From: a virus
Length of the DNA: 26,956 nt
Virus record (IMG/VR): IMGVR_UViG_3300030382_001660
Span: 7,380 to 34,335 of that record
Reading direction: 5' to 3' (one strand)
Position 1 is the first letter of the stretch. Each line of letters starts with the position of its first letter. Below, one piece after another: positions 1 to 8,583 of this stretch. A program made the position numbers and the translations under genes. The notes under the pieces are model-generated. The model had not been told where the DNA came from. It ran no database searches and worked only from the letters and a program-made list of their open reading frames with translations.

Positions 1-2
1 AA

Positions 3-50
3 AAGAAAGAGACAGTTTTTAAAGGATTCGCAGAAGGTAGATCTAAATAA
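3..50 (+). CDS. C-terminal end of an upstream phage gene (partial)
   Basis: An open frame enters from the left edge and gives KKETVFKGFAEGRSK before a TAA at 48-50. The last A of that stop is the first base of the next ATG (TAATG), a translational-coupling arrangement typical of packed phage operons. Only 15 residues are visible, so no product can be named. Position directly before the terminase would fit a small terminase subunit or another packaging-module gene, but nothing in the residues shows it. Confidence 0.6.
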   Translation, partial: KKETVFKGFAEGRSK

Positions 51-2272
51 TGTACGAGCAAAGTTTAGTTAAAATAATCGAACCTATAAAACGTACGACT
101 ATAAGTCGTATGAATAAAGGTAAAAAATGGAAATATGGATACAATAAAGAACATGATATTATCGTTATATCAAAAACTGGAAAAATTGGGGAAATCTATG
201 AAATCCAAAATTTGCGAATTGGTTTGCCGTTGGAACCAGTGCGAATGCAAGTGCACGACAACGGACAAGGAAAATGGGTAAAAGAAGAATATCCTAAAGA
301 ACTAAGTAGGATAAAGAATATATTTGATTGGAGAAATTATCCAGAAGAACAAAAAGACCAATGGTTCGATTATATAGACGAGGAGTTTAAAAGAAGAGAT
401 GAAGGTTTTTGGTTTATGAATAAAGGTAAACCAACCTATATAGTAGGAACTCATTATATGTATCTACAATGGAGTAAGATTGATGTTGGCGCTCCAGATT
501 TTAGAGAAGCAAATAGGCTATTTTATATATTTTGGGAGGCATGTAAAGCAGATAAAAGGTGTTATGGAATGTGTTACCTAAAAAATAGACGTTCAGGATT
601 TTCTTTTATGTCTTCTGCAGAAACAGTTAACTTAGCTACTCTTGCAACTGATAGTAGATATGGGGTGCTTTCTAAAACAGGTGCAGATGCTAAGAAGATG
701 TTTACTGACAAGGTTGTTCCAATTAGCATAAACTATCCTTTCTTTTTTAAACCTATTCAAGATGGTATGGATAGACCCAAAACAGAACTAGCATACAGAG
801 TACCGGCAAGTAAATTTACTAGAAGAAAAATCACATCTAACGAAAAGTTAGAAGATATACAAGGTTTAGACACAACTATTGACTGGAAGAATACTGGTGA
901 TAATAGTTATGATGGTGAAAAATTAAATCTATTAGTGCATGATGAAAGCGGTAAGTGGGAGAGACCCGATAATATATTAAACAACTGGAGAGTTACAAAA
1001 ACATGTTTACGATTAGGTAGTAGGATTATCGGAAAATGCATGATGGGTAGCACTTCAAACGCATTAGACAAAGGTGGAGACAATTTTAAGAAGTTATATA
1101 ACGCGTCAGATGTCACAAAGAGAAATAGAAATGGCCAGACGAAGTCTGGTTTATATTCTCTGTTTGTCCCAATGGAATGGAACTACGAAGGATTTATTGA
1201 TGAGCACGGACTTCCAGTTTTTGATACACCAGACATCGATGTGTTCGGTCCAGATGGTGAATTAATAGATGTAGGTATAATAGAACATTGGCAAAATGAA
1301 GCTGATGGTTTAAAAGGTGATCATGATGCGTTAAACGAGTTCTACAGACAATTTCCTAAAACTACTGAACACGCGTTTAGAGATGAAGCAAAAGGAAGTA
1401 TATTTAATCTCGTTAAAATATATGAGCAAATAGATTATAACGAAGAAATGTCTAGAACCCTTGGGGTTACAAAAGGTAATTTCCAATGGGTTAACGGGGT
1501 AAAAGATTCACAAGTTATATTTTATCCAGATCAAAATGGTAGATTTAAAGTTAGTTGGGTTCCAAAGACTGGATTACAAAATAGGGTGGTACTTAAAAAT
1601 GGTATAAAATATCCTGGTAACGAACATATGGGAGCATTTGGTTGTGACTCTTATGACATATCAGGGACCGTAGATGGAGAAGGATCTAAAGGAGCACTAC
1701 ATGGCCTTACTAGATTCAGTATGGAGGACGCTCCGGCTAATAGCTTTTTTTTAGAATACTTATCAAGACCACCTACGGCTGAAATATTCTTTGAAGATGT
1801 TTTAATGGCGATAGTGTTCTATGGAATGCCAATACTTTGTGAGAATAACAAACCTAGACTTTTATATTATTTAAGAAGAAGAGGATATAGAGGATTCAGT
1901 ATGAACAGGCCAGACAAAATATGGAACAAATTATCTGTAGCAGAAAAAGAAGTTGGAGGAATTCCTAACTCCAGTGAAGATATAAAACAAGCGCATGCTG
2001 CCGCGGTTGAGATGTATATACAAGATCACGTGGGTATGCAACAAGATGGAACATTTGGAGATTTATATTTCAATGCCCTATTAAATGATTGGACTAGATT
2101 TGATATAACTAAGCGTACAAAGTTTGACGCAACAATTAGCTCAGGTTTAGCTATTATGGCTAACAATAGACATTTATACGCTCCAAACGCAAAAATTGAA
2201 AAACCAAAATTAAACATACAAATTTCTAAATATGAAAATAAAGGTAGTATGTCTAAAATAATTAAAAAATAA
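50..2272 (+). CDS. terL: Terminase large subunit (ATPase and nuclease)
   Basis: DNA-packaging motor that pumps phage DNA into the prohead through the portal and cuts it. The 740-aa product has an N-terminal ATPase domain. A deviant Walker A (KNRRSGFSF) starts at K178, with the lysine at the front as in lambda gpA rather than in a GKT/S loop. Walker B is LLVHDE with D298/E299, and a coupling motif GSTSN lies at 333-337. The C-terminal RNase H-like nuclease is read from acidic residues D533 (GCDSYD), E598 (CEN) and D693 (KFDAT), whose spacing resembles T4 gp17. The sequence style (FWFMNKGKPTYIVGTHY, then LQW) resembles terminases of crAss-like and marine Bacteroidota phages. The start overlaps the upstream stop by one base. 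It is followed two bases later by the portal gene. Overall identity is secure; the exact catalytic residues are my assignment. Confidence 0.93.
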   Translation: MYEQSLVKIIEPIKRTTISRMNKGKKWKYGYNKEHDIIVISKTGKIGEIYEIQNLRIGLPLEPVRMQVHDNGQGKWVKEEYPKELSRIKNIFDWRNYPEEQKDQWFDYIDEEFKRRDEGFWFMNKGKPTYIVGTHYMYLQWSKIDVGAPDFREANRLFYIFWEACKADKRCYGMCYLKNRRSGFSFMSSAETVNLATLATDSRYGVLSKTGADAKKMFTDKVVPISINYPFFFKPIQDGMDRPKTELAYRVPASKFTRRKITSNEKLEDIQGLDTTIDWKNTGDNSYDGEKLNLLVHDESGKWERPDNILNNWRVTKTCLRLGSRIIGKCMMGSTSNALDKGGDNFKKLYNASDVTKRNRNGQTKSGLYSLFVPMEWNYEGFIDEHGLPVFDTPDIDVFGPDGELIDVGIIEHWQNEADGLKGDHDALNEFYRQFPKTTEHAFRDEAKGSIFNLVKIYEQIDYNEEMSRTLGVTKGNFQWVNGVKDSQVIFYPDQNGRFKVSWVPKTGLQNRVVLKNGIKYPGNEHMGAFGCDSYDISGTVDGEGSKGALHGLTRFSMEDAPANSFFLEYLSRPPTAEIFFEDVLMAIVFYGMPILCENNKPRLLYYLRRRGYRGFSMNRPDKIWNKLSVAEKEVGGIPNSSEDIKQAHAAAVEMYIQDHVGMQQDGTFGDLYFNALLNDWTRFDITKRTKFDATISSGLAIMANNRHLYAPNAKIEKPKLNIQISKYENKGSMSKIIKK

Positions 2273-2274
2273 AT

Positions 2275-4692
2275 ATGGCAGAGTCTGGCATTAAAAGTTA
2301 TTTTCCAAGTCAAACCGTAAGTGATCAAGAAAAACTAAGTTACGATTATGGTTTAAAAGTGGCTAAAGCTATTGAAACCGAATGGTTTAATAATGATAGG
2401 GGTTCTAATAGATATAGAACTAATCATAATAATTTTCATAATTTAAGATTGTATGCAAGGGGCGAGCAATCTATTCAAAAATATAAGGATGAGTTATCAA
2501 TTAATGGTGATTTGTCCTATCTTAATTTAGATTGGAAGCCAGTTCCTATTATCTCTAAATTCGTAGATATAGTTGTTAATGGAATAGCGGAACGTATGTA
2601 TGATATAAAAGCATACTCACAAGATCCATTTGGCGTTAAAAAAAGAACTAAATACATGGAAGCTGTACTTGCTGATATGCAGATGAGTGATTTTCATAAT
2701 GAAGCTAGAGCTCAATTGGGTGTAAATTTAAGAAATAGTACAATACCAGAACTGCCAGGATCAACCGACGAATTACAATTGCACATGCAACTAAATTATA
2801 AGCAATCTGTAGAGATAGCGGAGGAACAAGCTATTAATACATTGATGAATGGTAATAACTACGAATTAATTAAAAAGCGTTTTTATTATGATTTAACAAC
2901 TATAGGTATTGGTGCGGCAAAAACTTCATTTAACACGTCGGAAGGTGTTACTATAGATTATGTAGATCCAGCTAATCTAGTGTATTCTTACACAGATTCT
3001 CCTTATTTTGATGATATATATTACGTTGGTGAAGTTAAATCTATACCAATAAATGAATTAGCTAAACAATTTCCTCATTTAACAGAGGGTGATCTTAAGG
3101 ATATAGCAAAAAATAAAAGTTTTAATAGAAATAATAATAGTACTAGGTTTTCTATTGATAAAGAAGATAATAACACTATACAGGTTTTATATTTTAATTA
3201 TAAAACCTATATGAATGAAGTTTATAAAGTAAAAGAAACTGGAACTGGTGCTGATAAAATTATACCTAAAGATGATAGTTTTGATCCTCCAGCAGATAAA
3301 GAAGGTGGATACTCTAAAATGTTACGGTCGATAGAATGTTTATATGAAGGCGCTATGATTCTTGGTACTGATAAACTACTTAAATGGGAGATGGCTAGAA
3401 ATATGCTAAGACCTAAGAGTGATTTTACTAAGGTTAAAATGAATTATACTATTGTTGCTCCTAGAATGTATAATGGTAAGATTGAATCGTTAGTGGGTAG
3501 AATTACTGGTTTTGCAGACATGATTCAGTTAACACATCTAAAACTTCAACAAGTAATGGCTAGAATGGTTCCAGATGGAGTTTACTTAGATGCTGATGGA
3601 TTAGCTGAAATCGACTTAGGTAATGGAACAAACTATAATCCGCAAGAAGCTTTAAACATGTTTTTCCAAACTGGTTCTGTAATAGGTAGATCGTTTACGC
3701 AGGATGGCGACATGAACCCAGGTAAAGTTCCTATTCAAGAAATTACAAGTGGAAGTGGTGGAAATAAAATCCAAGCATTAATTGCAAATTATAATTACTA
3801 TTTGCAAATGATTAGAGATTGTACAGGATTAAATGAAGCTAGAGATGCTAGTACTCCTGATAAAAACGCTTTAGTTGGTGTACAAAAATTAGCAGCAGCA
3901 AATTCCAACACAGCTACAAGACACATATTACAAGCTGGATTATTTATAACCGTTGAGATTGCTGAATGCTTATCACTTAGGGTATCTGATATTATAGAAT
4001 ATTCTCCAACTAAAGACGCTTTTATTCAAGCTATTGGTACACATAATGTAGCTACTTTAGAAGAAATGCAAAATTTACATCTATATGATTTTGGGATATT
4101 TATAGATTTAGCCCCTGATGAAGAAGAAAAAATGATGTTAGAAAATAATATCCAAATGGCGTTACAACAACAAAGTATAGAACTTGAAGACGCTATTGAA
4201 GTAAGGGAGATTAAAAATTTAAAATTAGCAAATCAATTACTAAAATTACGTAGAAAAAAGAAAGACGCTAAAGACCAGCAAATTCAACTACAAAATATAC
4301 AAGCTCAAGCAGATGCTAATATACAACAACAGCAAGCTTCTGCTCAGATGGAAGTTCAAAAAAACCAAGCAAAAGTTTCGTCTGATTCTCAACTAGAACA
4401 AATTAAAGCAGATCTTGATTCTAGAAAATTGCGAGAAGAAGCTCAAATTAAAAAAGAGTTAATGCAATTAGAGTTTCAAATGAACATGCAATTAAAGGGA
4501 TTAGAAGTAGATGGGCAAAAAACCAAAGAAAAAGAGAAAGAAGATCGTAAAGACCAAAGAACAAGGATACAAGCAACTCAACAGAGCGAACTTATAGATC
4601 AAAGAAATAACGCAAAACCACCTAAAGATTTTGAATCTGCAGGTAATGATACTTTAGGAGGATTTGATTTAGGCGCGTTTGATCCAAGATAA
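2275..4692 (+). CDS. Portal protein
   Basis: Dodecameric ring at the head vertex through which DNA enters and leaves, and the dock for terminase and connector proteins. The 805-aa length matches the large portals of crAss-like podophages. Segments around residues 58-66 (RLYARGEQS) and 82-103 (LDWKPVP then KFVDIVVNG) are ones I associate with marine Bacteroidota phage portals. Position directly after terL and before the scaffold/capsid pair supports the call. Residues from about 615 to 760 are a long Gln/Lys/Glu-rich predicted coiled coil, ending in a Gly/Asp-rich tail (GGFDLGAFDPR). Such C-terminal helices can form a barrel reaching into the head. It starts two bases after the TerL stop with no Shine-Dalgarno sequence. 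Confidence 0.88.
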   Translation: MAESGIKSYFPSQTVSDQEKLSYDYGLKVAKAIETEWFNNDRGSNRYRTNHNNFHNLRLYARGEQSIQKYKDELSINGDLSYLNLDWKPVPIISKFVDIVVNGIAERMYDIKAYSQDPFGVKKRTKYMEAVLADMQMSDFHNEARAQLGVNLRNSTIPELPGSTDELQLHMQLNYKQSVEIAEEQAINTLMNGNNYELIKKRFYYDLTTIGIGAAKTSFNTSEGVTIDYVDPANLVYSYTDSPYFDDIYYVGEVKSIPINELAKQFPHLTEGDLKDIAKNKSFNRNNNSTRFSIDKEDNNTIQVLYFNYKTYMNEVYKVKETGTGADKIIPKDDSFDPPADKEGGYSKMLRSIECLYEGAMILGTDKLLKWEMARNMLRPKSDFTKVKMNYTIVAPRMYNGKIESLVGRITGFADMIQLTHLKLQQVMARMVPDGVYLDADGLAEIDLGNGTNYNPQEALNMFFQTGSVIGRSFTQDGDMNPGKVPIQEITSGSGGNKIQALIANYNYYLQMIRDCTGLNEARDASTPDKNALVGVQKLAAANSNTATRHILQAGLFITVEIAECLSLRVSDIIEYSPTKDAFIQAIGTHNVATLEEMQNLHLYDFGIFIDLAPDEEEKMMLENNIQMALQQQSIELEDAIEVREIKNLKLANQLLKLRRKKKDAKDQQIQLQNIQAQADANIQQQQASAQMEVQKNQAKVSSDSQLEQIKADLDSRKLREEAQIKKELMQLEFQMNMQLKGLEVDGQKTKEKEKEDRKDQRTRIQATQQSELIDQRNNAKPPKDFESAGNDTLGGFDLGAFDPR

Positions 4693-4722
4693 ATTTTTTA
4701 TTAACTATTATTATATTATATT
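4693..4722 (+). promoter_or_regulatory. AT-only leader before the scaffold-like gene, shared with the leader at 7501
   Basis: The 30 bases between portal and the next gene are almost purely A/T. From 4712 through the first eight coding bases they read TATATTATATTATGGCAAA. The same 19 bases recur at 7514-7532 before another gene, with similar TTTTTATTAA sequence further upstream. This could be a translation-enhancing leader or a phage-specific promoter; the sequence does not decide. No GGAG-type ribosome site is present. Confidence 0.4.
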
Positions 4723-5925
4723 ATGGCAAAAAAGAAAAAAGAAAATGTAGTAGAACAGACTACAAAGGTTAACAAACCTAAAGGTGACGTTACAAAAGTA
4801 AAAGCAAAAATGAAAAAACCAGCAGAGGTTATTGAAGAAACGATAACTAAAGTTGATTTAAGTAAACCACCAAAAACAGAAAAAGATGAACAACCAGTTG
4901 ATAACACAGAAACCGAGGAAGTTCAAGAAAAGATTATTGAAGAAACGACTGATAAAGAAGAGGATACTGACAAATCTACAGAAGAAGATGCTGAAGCACC
5001 TGTTATAGAAGAAATTACAGATGAAGAAGTAGAAGAAACAGTTGAAGAGTTAGAAGAACAGGTTGAAGAAGCTGTAACTGAAGCTCAAGCTACTGGGAAA
5101 CCAATTCCTGAAAATATCCAAAAACTAATGGATTTTATGGAAGAAACGGGTGGTGATTTAAATGACTATGTAAAACTTAATCAAGATTATAGCGAATTAG
5201 CAGATAAAGATTTACTATATGAATATTACAGACAATCTAAACCTCATTTAAACACAGAAGAAATTAACTTCCTTATGGAAGATCAATTCTCTTATGACGA
5301 AGAAGAAGAAGATGAAAGAGATATACGTAGAAAAAAATTAGCGTTAAAAGAGCAAGTTGCCAGCGCTAAAAGCCACCTGGACGGGCAAAAGTCCAAATAC
5401 TATAAAGAAATTAAAGCTGGGAGTAAGTTAACTTCTGAACAACAAAAAGCAGTTGATTTCTTTAATAGATATAACAAGGAGTCAGAAGAGACTCAAAAAG
5501 TAGCAAAACAAAATACAAATACTTTTACCCAAAAAACTGAACAAGTTTTTAACGACAAATTCAAAGGTTTTGAATATAGTGTTGGGGATAAAAAGTATAG
5601 GTATAATGTAAAGAACGCTGATGAAGTTAAAGCAACGCAAAGTGATATTAATAATTTTACTAAAAAGTTTTTAGATAAAAATCTCGCTTTAAAAGATGCA
5701 AAAGGTTATCATAAATCTCTTTACACAGCAATGAATGCTGATGCTATTGCTAATCACTTTTACGAACAAGGTAAAACAGACGCTATGAAAGATAGTGTCG
5801 CTAAAGCCAAAAATGTGAATATGGATCCAAGACAAAGTCACGGTGAAATAGAAACAGGTGGTATGAAGTTTAAAGTGTTAGGTGATAATTCTTCTGATTT
5901 TAAGTTTAAAATTAAACAAAAATAA
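4723..5925 (+). CDS. Putative scaffolding or head-assembly protein
   Basis: A 400-aa highly charged protein located between portal and major capsid genes, the classical scaffold position. It opens with a Lys-rich MAKKKKE tip. A low-complexity Glu/Asp/Thr stretch follows at about residues 45-125. A more ordered part has helices (EETGGDLNDYVKLNQDYSEL near 140-160, YYRQSKPHL near 168), an acidic DEEEEDERD patch, and a Lys-rich helical region with KKLALKEQVASAKSHL. The C-terminal third (from about 280) is mixed and ends Lys-rich (FKFKIKQK), as many scaffold C-termini that contact capsid protein are basic. There is no protease motif. Similar proteins occur at this place in Bacteroidota phages as I remember them. 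The scaffold role is inferred from position and composition; a structural cargo role remains possible. Confidence 0.6.
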   Translation: MAKKKKENVVEQTTKVNKPKGDVTKVKAKMKKPAEVIEETITKVDLSKPPKTEKDEQPVDNTETEEVQEKIIEETTDKEEDTDKSTEEDAEAPVIEEITDEEVEETVEELEEQVEEAVTEAQATGKPIPENIQKLMDFMEETGGDLNDYVKLNQDYSELADKDLLYEYYRQSKPHLNTEEINFLMEDQFSYDEEEEDERDIRRKKLALKEQVASAKSHLDGQKSKYYKEIKAGSKLTSEQQKAVDFFNRYNKESEETQKVAKQNTNTFTQKTEQVFNDKFKGFEYSVGDKKYRYNVKNADEVKATQSDINNFTKKFLDKNLALKDAKGYHKSLYTAMNADAIANHFYEQGKTDAMKDSVAKAKNVNMDPRQSHGEIETGGMKFKVLGDNSSDFKFKIKQK

Positions 5926-5945
5926 CAATTTAAAATTACAAAATT

Positions 5946-7448
5946 ATGGCAATTACTGCAGGTAGTAATTTGAACAGTGTTCCGGCTTCAGCGAAGCAAA
6001 CACTAAACTCAAATTACATCGATTTTGCGACAGCGGGGTCTTCGGACGGCTGGGCGCAACAATATTTACCAGACCTAATGGAGAAAGAAGCAGAGGTATT
6101 TGGTCCTAGGACTATATCTGGATTTCTTTCACAAGTTGGAGCTGAAGAATCTATGATGTCTGACCAAGTTGTTTGGTCTGAGCAATCAAGATTACACTTA
6201 TCATACGTCGCAACAGTAGACGCAGATGGTGACACAAACGGTACGTTTGCAATTACTGCTGATATCGATGGAGATACAACAGTAGGTAGTACAACAAGTA
6301 GAACTCACGGCGTTAGAGTTAATGACATGGTATTAATAGCACAAGCTGGTTCTGTAGAAAAAGCATTGGTTGTTGAAACTCCAGATTCAAATGTTGTTTC
6401 ATTTGAACCTTATAATACAGCTGCTTCAGCTTTATCTGATGGTACAGCAACTGTATTAGTTATTGGTTCTGAGTATGGTAAAGGGATGTCTTATTCAGAC
6501 GAAACTGGTACATACAAAACTGAATCAAGAGGTGCTAACACTCCAACGTTCAAATCATTCACTAACAAACCAATTATAATGAAAGATTACTATGAGATCT
6601 CTGGATCTGATACTGCTCAAATTGGTTGGGTTGAAGTTACAAGTGAAGCAGGTGGAAGTGGCTATTTATGGTACTTAAAAGCTGAAGGTGAAACTAGAGC
6701 ACGTTTTACTGATCATTTAGAGATGGCTTTATTGGAAGCTCAGAAAACACTTGCTGTATCGGCAATTGGTTTCGGTGCTGATGGTCAAACTAGAGGCGCT
6801 GCTGATGCTGGTTTAAATGGTGCTGGTACTGAAGGTTTATTTGCGGCTATCGAAGATAGAGGTAATTTAACCTCTGGTGTTACTGGTGTTAATTCAGCAA
6901 CTGATTTAGCTGAATTCGACGCTATCTTAGCAGAATTTGATAACCAAGGTGCTATTGAAGAAAACATGATGTTTGTTAACAGGGCTACTTCGTTAGCTGT
7001 TGATGATATGTTAGCTTCAATGAATTCTTATGGGGCTGGTGGTACTTCTTACGGAGTATTCAACAACTCAGAAGATATGGCGCTTAATTTAGGTTTCTCT
7101 GGTTTCAGACGTGGATCTTACGATTTCTACAAATCTGATATGAGATACTTAAATGATAAAGCTACAAGAGGTGGTATTAATGATAGAGCAACTACCGCGG
7201 CTATCCGTGGAGTTATAGTACCAGCTGGTACGTCTACAGTTTATGACCAAGCTTTAGGAAAAAATCTTAAACGACCATTTTTACATGTACGTTATAGAGC
7301 TTCTCAAACTGACGACAGACGAATGAAATCATGGATTACTGGTTCGGTTGGTGCTGCTACATCTGCTTTAGATGCAATGCAGATACACATGCTGTCTGAA
7401 AGATGTTTAGTTACACAAGGTGCTAACAATTTCATGTTAATGAAATAA
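5946..7448 (+). CDS. Major capsid protein (probable HK97 fold)
   Basis: Main shell protein of the head. The 500-aa length, position after the scaffold-like gene and before a strong terminator, and sequence character fit capsid proteins of crAss-like and marine Bacteroidota podophages. An N-terminal arm (1-75) contains WAQQYLPDLMEKEAEVFG. A beta-rich, Gly/Asp/Thr-rich section at about 85-165 may be an inserted domain. Then follow the motif KPIIMKDYYEISG, a long helix with EAQKTLAVSAIGFGADGQTR, and a C-terminal half with LHVRYRASQTDDRRMKSWI. The gene looks less A/T-rich than its neighbours, as expected of the most highly expressed virion gene. I cannot verify the fold from sequence alone. The start ATG at 5946 is preceded by ACAAAATT, without a Shine-Dalgarno sequence. 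Confidence 0.87.
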   Translation: MAITAGSNLNSVPASAKQTLNSNYIDFATAGSSDGWAQQYLPDLMEKEAEVFGPRTISGFLSQVGAEESMMSDQVVWSEQSRLHLSYVATVDADGDTNGTFAITADIDGDTTVGSTTSRTHGVRVNDMVLIAQAGSVEKALVVETPDSNVVSFEPYNTAASALSDGTATVLVIGSEYGKGMSYSDETGTYKTESRGANTPTFKSFTNKPIIMKDYYEISGSDTAQIGWVEVTSEAGGSGYLWYLKAEGETRARFTDHLEMALLEAQKTLAVSAIGFGADGQTRGAADAGLNGAGTEGLFAAIEDRGNLTSGVTGVNSATDLAEFDAILAEFDNQGAIEENMMFVNRATSLAVDDMLASMNSYGAGGTSYGVFNNSEDMALNLGFSGFRRGSYDFYKSDMRYLNDKATRGGINDRATTAAIRGVIVPAGTSTVYDQALGKNLKRPFLHVRYRASQTDDRRMKSWITGSVGAATSALDAMQIHMLSERCLVTQGANNFMLMK

Positions 7449-7462
7449 GCATTTATTACTTT

Positions 7463-7500
7463 AAAAGAACCGAGGTTTCGGCCTCGGTCCTTTTATTTTT
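7463..7500 (+). terminator. Hairpin/T-run terminator after the capsid gene
   Basis: Arms 7463-7475 (AAAAGAACCGAGG) and 7482-7494 (CCTCGGTCCTTTT) pair over 13 positions with a single A-C mismatch, around a six-base loop TTTCGG. They are followed by A and TTTTT. The G/C-rich core is striking in this AT-rich DNA. The A-run on the left arm means it could also act on the opposite strand. The next gene starts 24 bases further on, so the hairpin is probably a partial terminator or a transcript-stabilising 3' end. Confidence 0.85.
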
Positions 7501-7524
7501 ATTAATTTTATTATATATTATATT
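7501..7524 (+). promoter_or_regulatory. AT-only leader, near-copy of the leader at 4693
   Basis: The bases between the terminator and the ATG at 7525 are A/T only. They end in TATATTATATT directly before ATGGCAAA, identical over 19 bases to 4712-4730. Further upstream both copies carry TTTTTATTAA with a small indel between. The two genes it precedes also begin alike (MAKKKKE and MAKKTKK). It may be a translational leader or a late promoter. Confidence 0.4.
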
Positions 7525-8361
7525 ATGGCAAAGAAAACAAAAAAAGTTGAGGTGGAAGAACCTCAAATTCAAGATGTGGTAGAAACACCACCGGTTACAG
7601 AACAACCAAAAGCGAGAGAAAGAATAAAACCAAAAGATGAGTGGGAGATAAAAGATAGACTATACATCTTAAGAGGTGGTAAAAAACCACTATCAAGATC
7701 AATCAAATCTGCAAATATTTATTATTTTGATGAAGAAAAAGGTTATGAAAGAGAACTTAAATATTGTCAAAATCAAAAAACTCCCTTTGTAGATGAAATG
7801 AAAGGAGATCAAAGATTAGAACATATTATTTTTAGATCTGGAAATTTACTCGTGGAAAAAGAAAAGGTAACTTTACAAAAGTTATTAAGTATATATCATC
7901 CTGGTAGAGAAAACATCTATGAAGAATATAAACCAGCGGCATTGGCAGAAGAAGAAATAGATGTATTGAATATGCAAGTTGACGCTTTAACGGCAGCTCG
8001 AAATGTTGATATTGATATGGCCGAAGCTATTATGCGTGTAGAGAAAGGTTCTGAGGTATCTAAGTTGAGTTCTAAGGAGCTTAGACGTGATTTACTAGTA
8101 TTTGCTAGAAACAACCCTAAACTCTTCTTAGAGTTAGCGGATGACGAAAACGTTATGCTTAGAAACTTTGGTATTAGAGCTGTAGAAGCTGGAATATTAA
8201 GATTATCCACTGATCAAAGAAACTTTTTGTGGGGTAGTAATGGAAGAAAATTAATGGTTATTCCATTTGATGAGCACCCATATACCGCCTTAGCACATTG
8301 GTTTAAAACTGATGAAGGCATGGAGATTTACTCTAATATAGAAAAACGATTAAATTCGTAA
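7525..8361 (+). CDS. Conserved phage structural protein of unknown role, head-associated by position
   Basis: I do not recognise a named family for this 278-aa protein. It has a Lys-rich tip (MAKKTKK), an acidic/Pro-rich linker to about residue 35, then a folded N-terminal domain with DRLYILRGGKKPLSRSIKS. That is followed by a mixed region with KVTLQKLLSIYHPGRENIYEEY (about 117-138), resembling short DNA-phage 'replicase-like' or head-decorating proteins only in style. A mainly helical C-terminal half spans about 145-278. No membrane segments or catalytic motif are seen. It lies alone between two strong hairpin/T-runs, immediately after the capsid gene, so its dose may be set separately from both neighbours. 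A head auxiliary or completion role is the best inference. Confidence 0.75.
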   Translation: MAKKTKKVEVEEPQIQDVVETPPVTEQPKARERIKPKDEWEIKDRLYILRGGKKPLSRSIKSANIYYFDEEKGYERELKYCQNQKTPFVDEMKGDQRLEHIIFRSGNLLVEKEKVTLQKLLSIYHPGRENIYEEYKPAALAEEEIDVLNMQVDALTAARNVDIDMAEAIMRVEKGSEVSKLSSKELRRDLLVFARNNPKLFLELADDENVMLRNFGIRAVEAGILRLSTDQRNFLWGSNGRKLMVIPFDEHPYTALAHWFKTDEGMEIYSNIEKRLNS

Positions 8362-8372
8362 CAACCTTATAG

Positions 8373-8404
8373 AATAGCCATTCTTTTAAGGATGGCTATT
8401 TTTT
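8373..8404 (+). terminator. Hairpin/T-run terminator after the 278-aa gene
   Basis: The arms AATAGCCAT (8373-8381) and ATGGCTATT (8392-8400) are perfectly complementary. The stem extends inward through a T-G and a C-G pair to a six-base loop TTTTAA. With the last two T of the right arm it ends in a run of six T to 8404. The next gene begins at 8416, leaving no room for a separate promoter, so read-through is likely. Confidence 0.83.
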
Positions 8405-8415
8405 AAAACAATACT

Positions 8416-8580
8416 ATGAAATCAAAGGGATTAGGTGATACAATAGAAAAAATAACAAAAGCAACAGGATTAAAATCATTTACCCATGTGTTAGCTAGAA
8501 ACGGTATACTTGGGAAAAAAGATTGTGGTTGTAATAAAAGAAAAGAAGCTTTAAATAAAGCTTTTCCTTATAAAAAATAA
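8416..8580 (+). CDS. Small conserved Cys-containing phage protein (54 aa)
   Basis: ATG at 8416 to TAA at 8578-8580 gives a basic 54-aa protein, MKSKGLGDTIEKITKATGLK at the start and ending LNKAFPYKK. The middle carries KKDCGCNKRKEALN, with two cysteines in a CGC arrangement (residues 37 and 39). I remember short proteins of this type (GLGDTIEKIT...CGC-KRK-LN-PY) in the structural regions of other Bacteroidota and marine phages, so it is likely real despite its size. Only three bases separate its stop from the next ATG. The role is unknown; metal binding or a disulfide is possible, and a minor virion or assembly factor is a guess. Confidence 0.72.
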   Translation: MKSKGLGDTIEKITKATGLKSFTHVLARNGILGKKDCGCNKRKEALNKAFPYKK

Positions 8581-8583
8581 AAT

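Noticed and set aside
2026-2328. Minus-strand open frame of 100 codons over the terL/portal junction
   Set aside because: Antisense shadow of two secure genes, with low-complexity hydrophobic content and no supporting start context.
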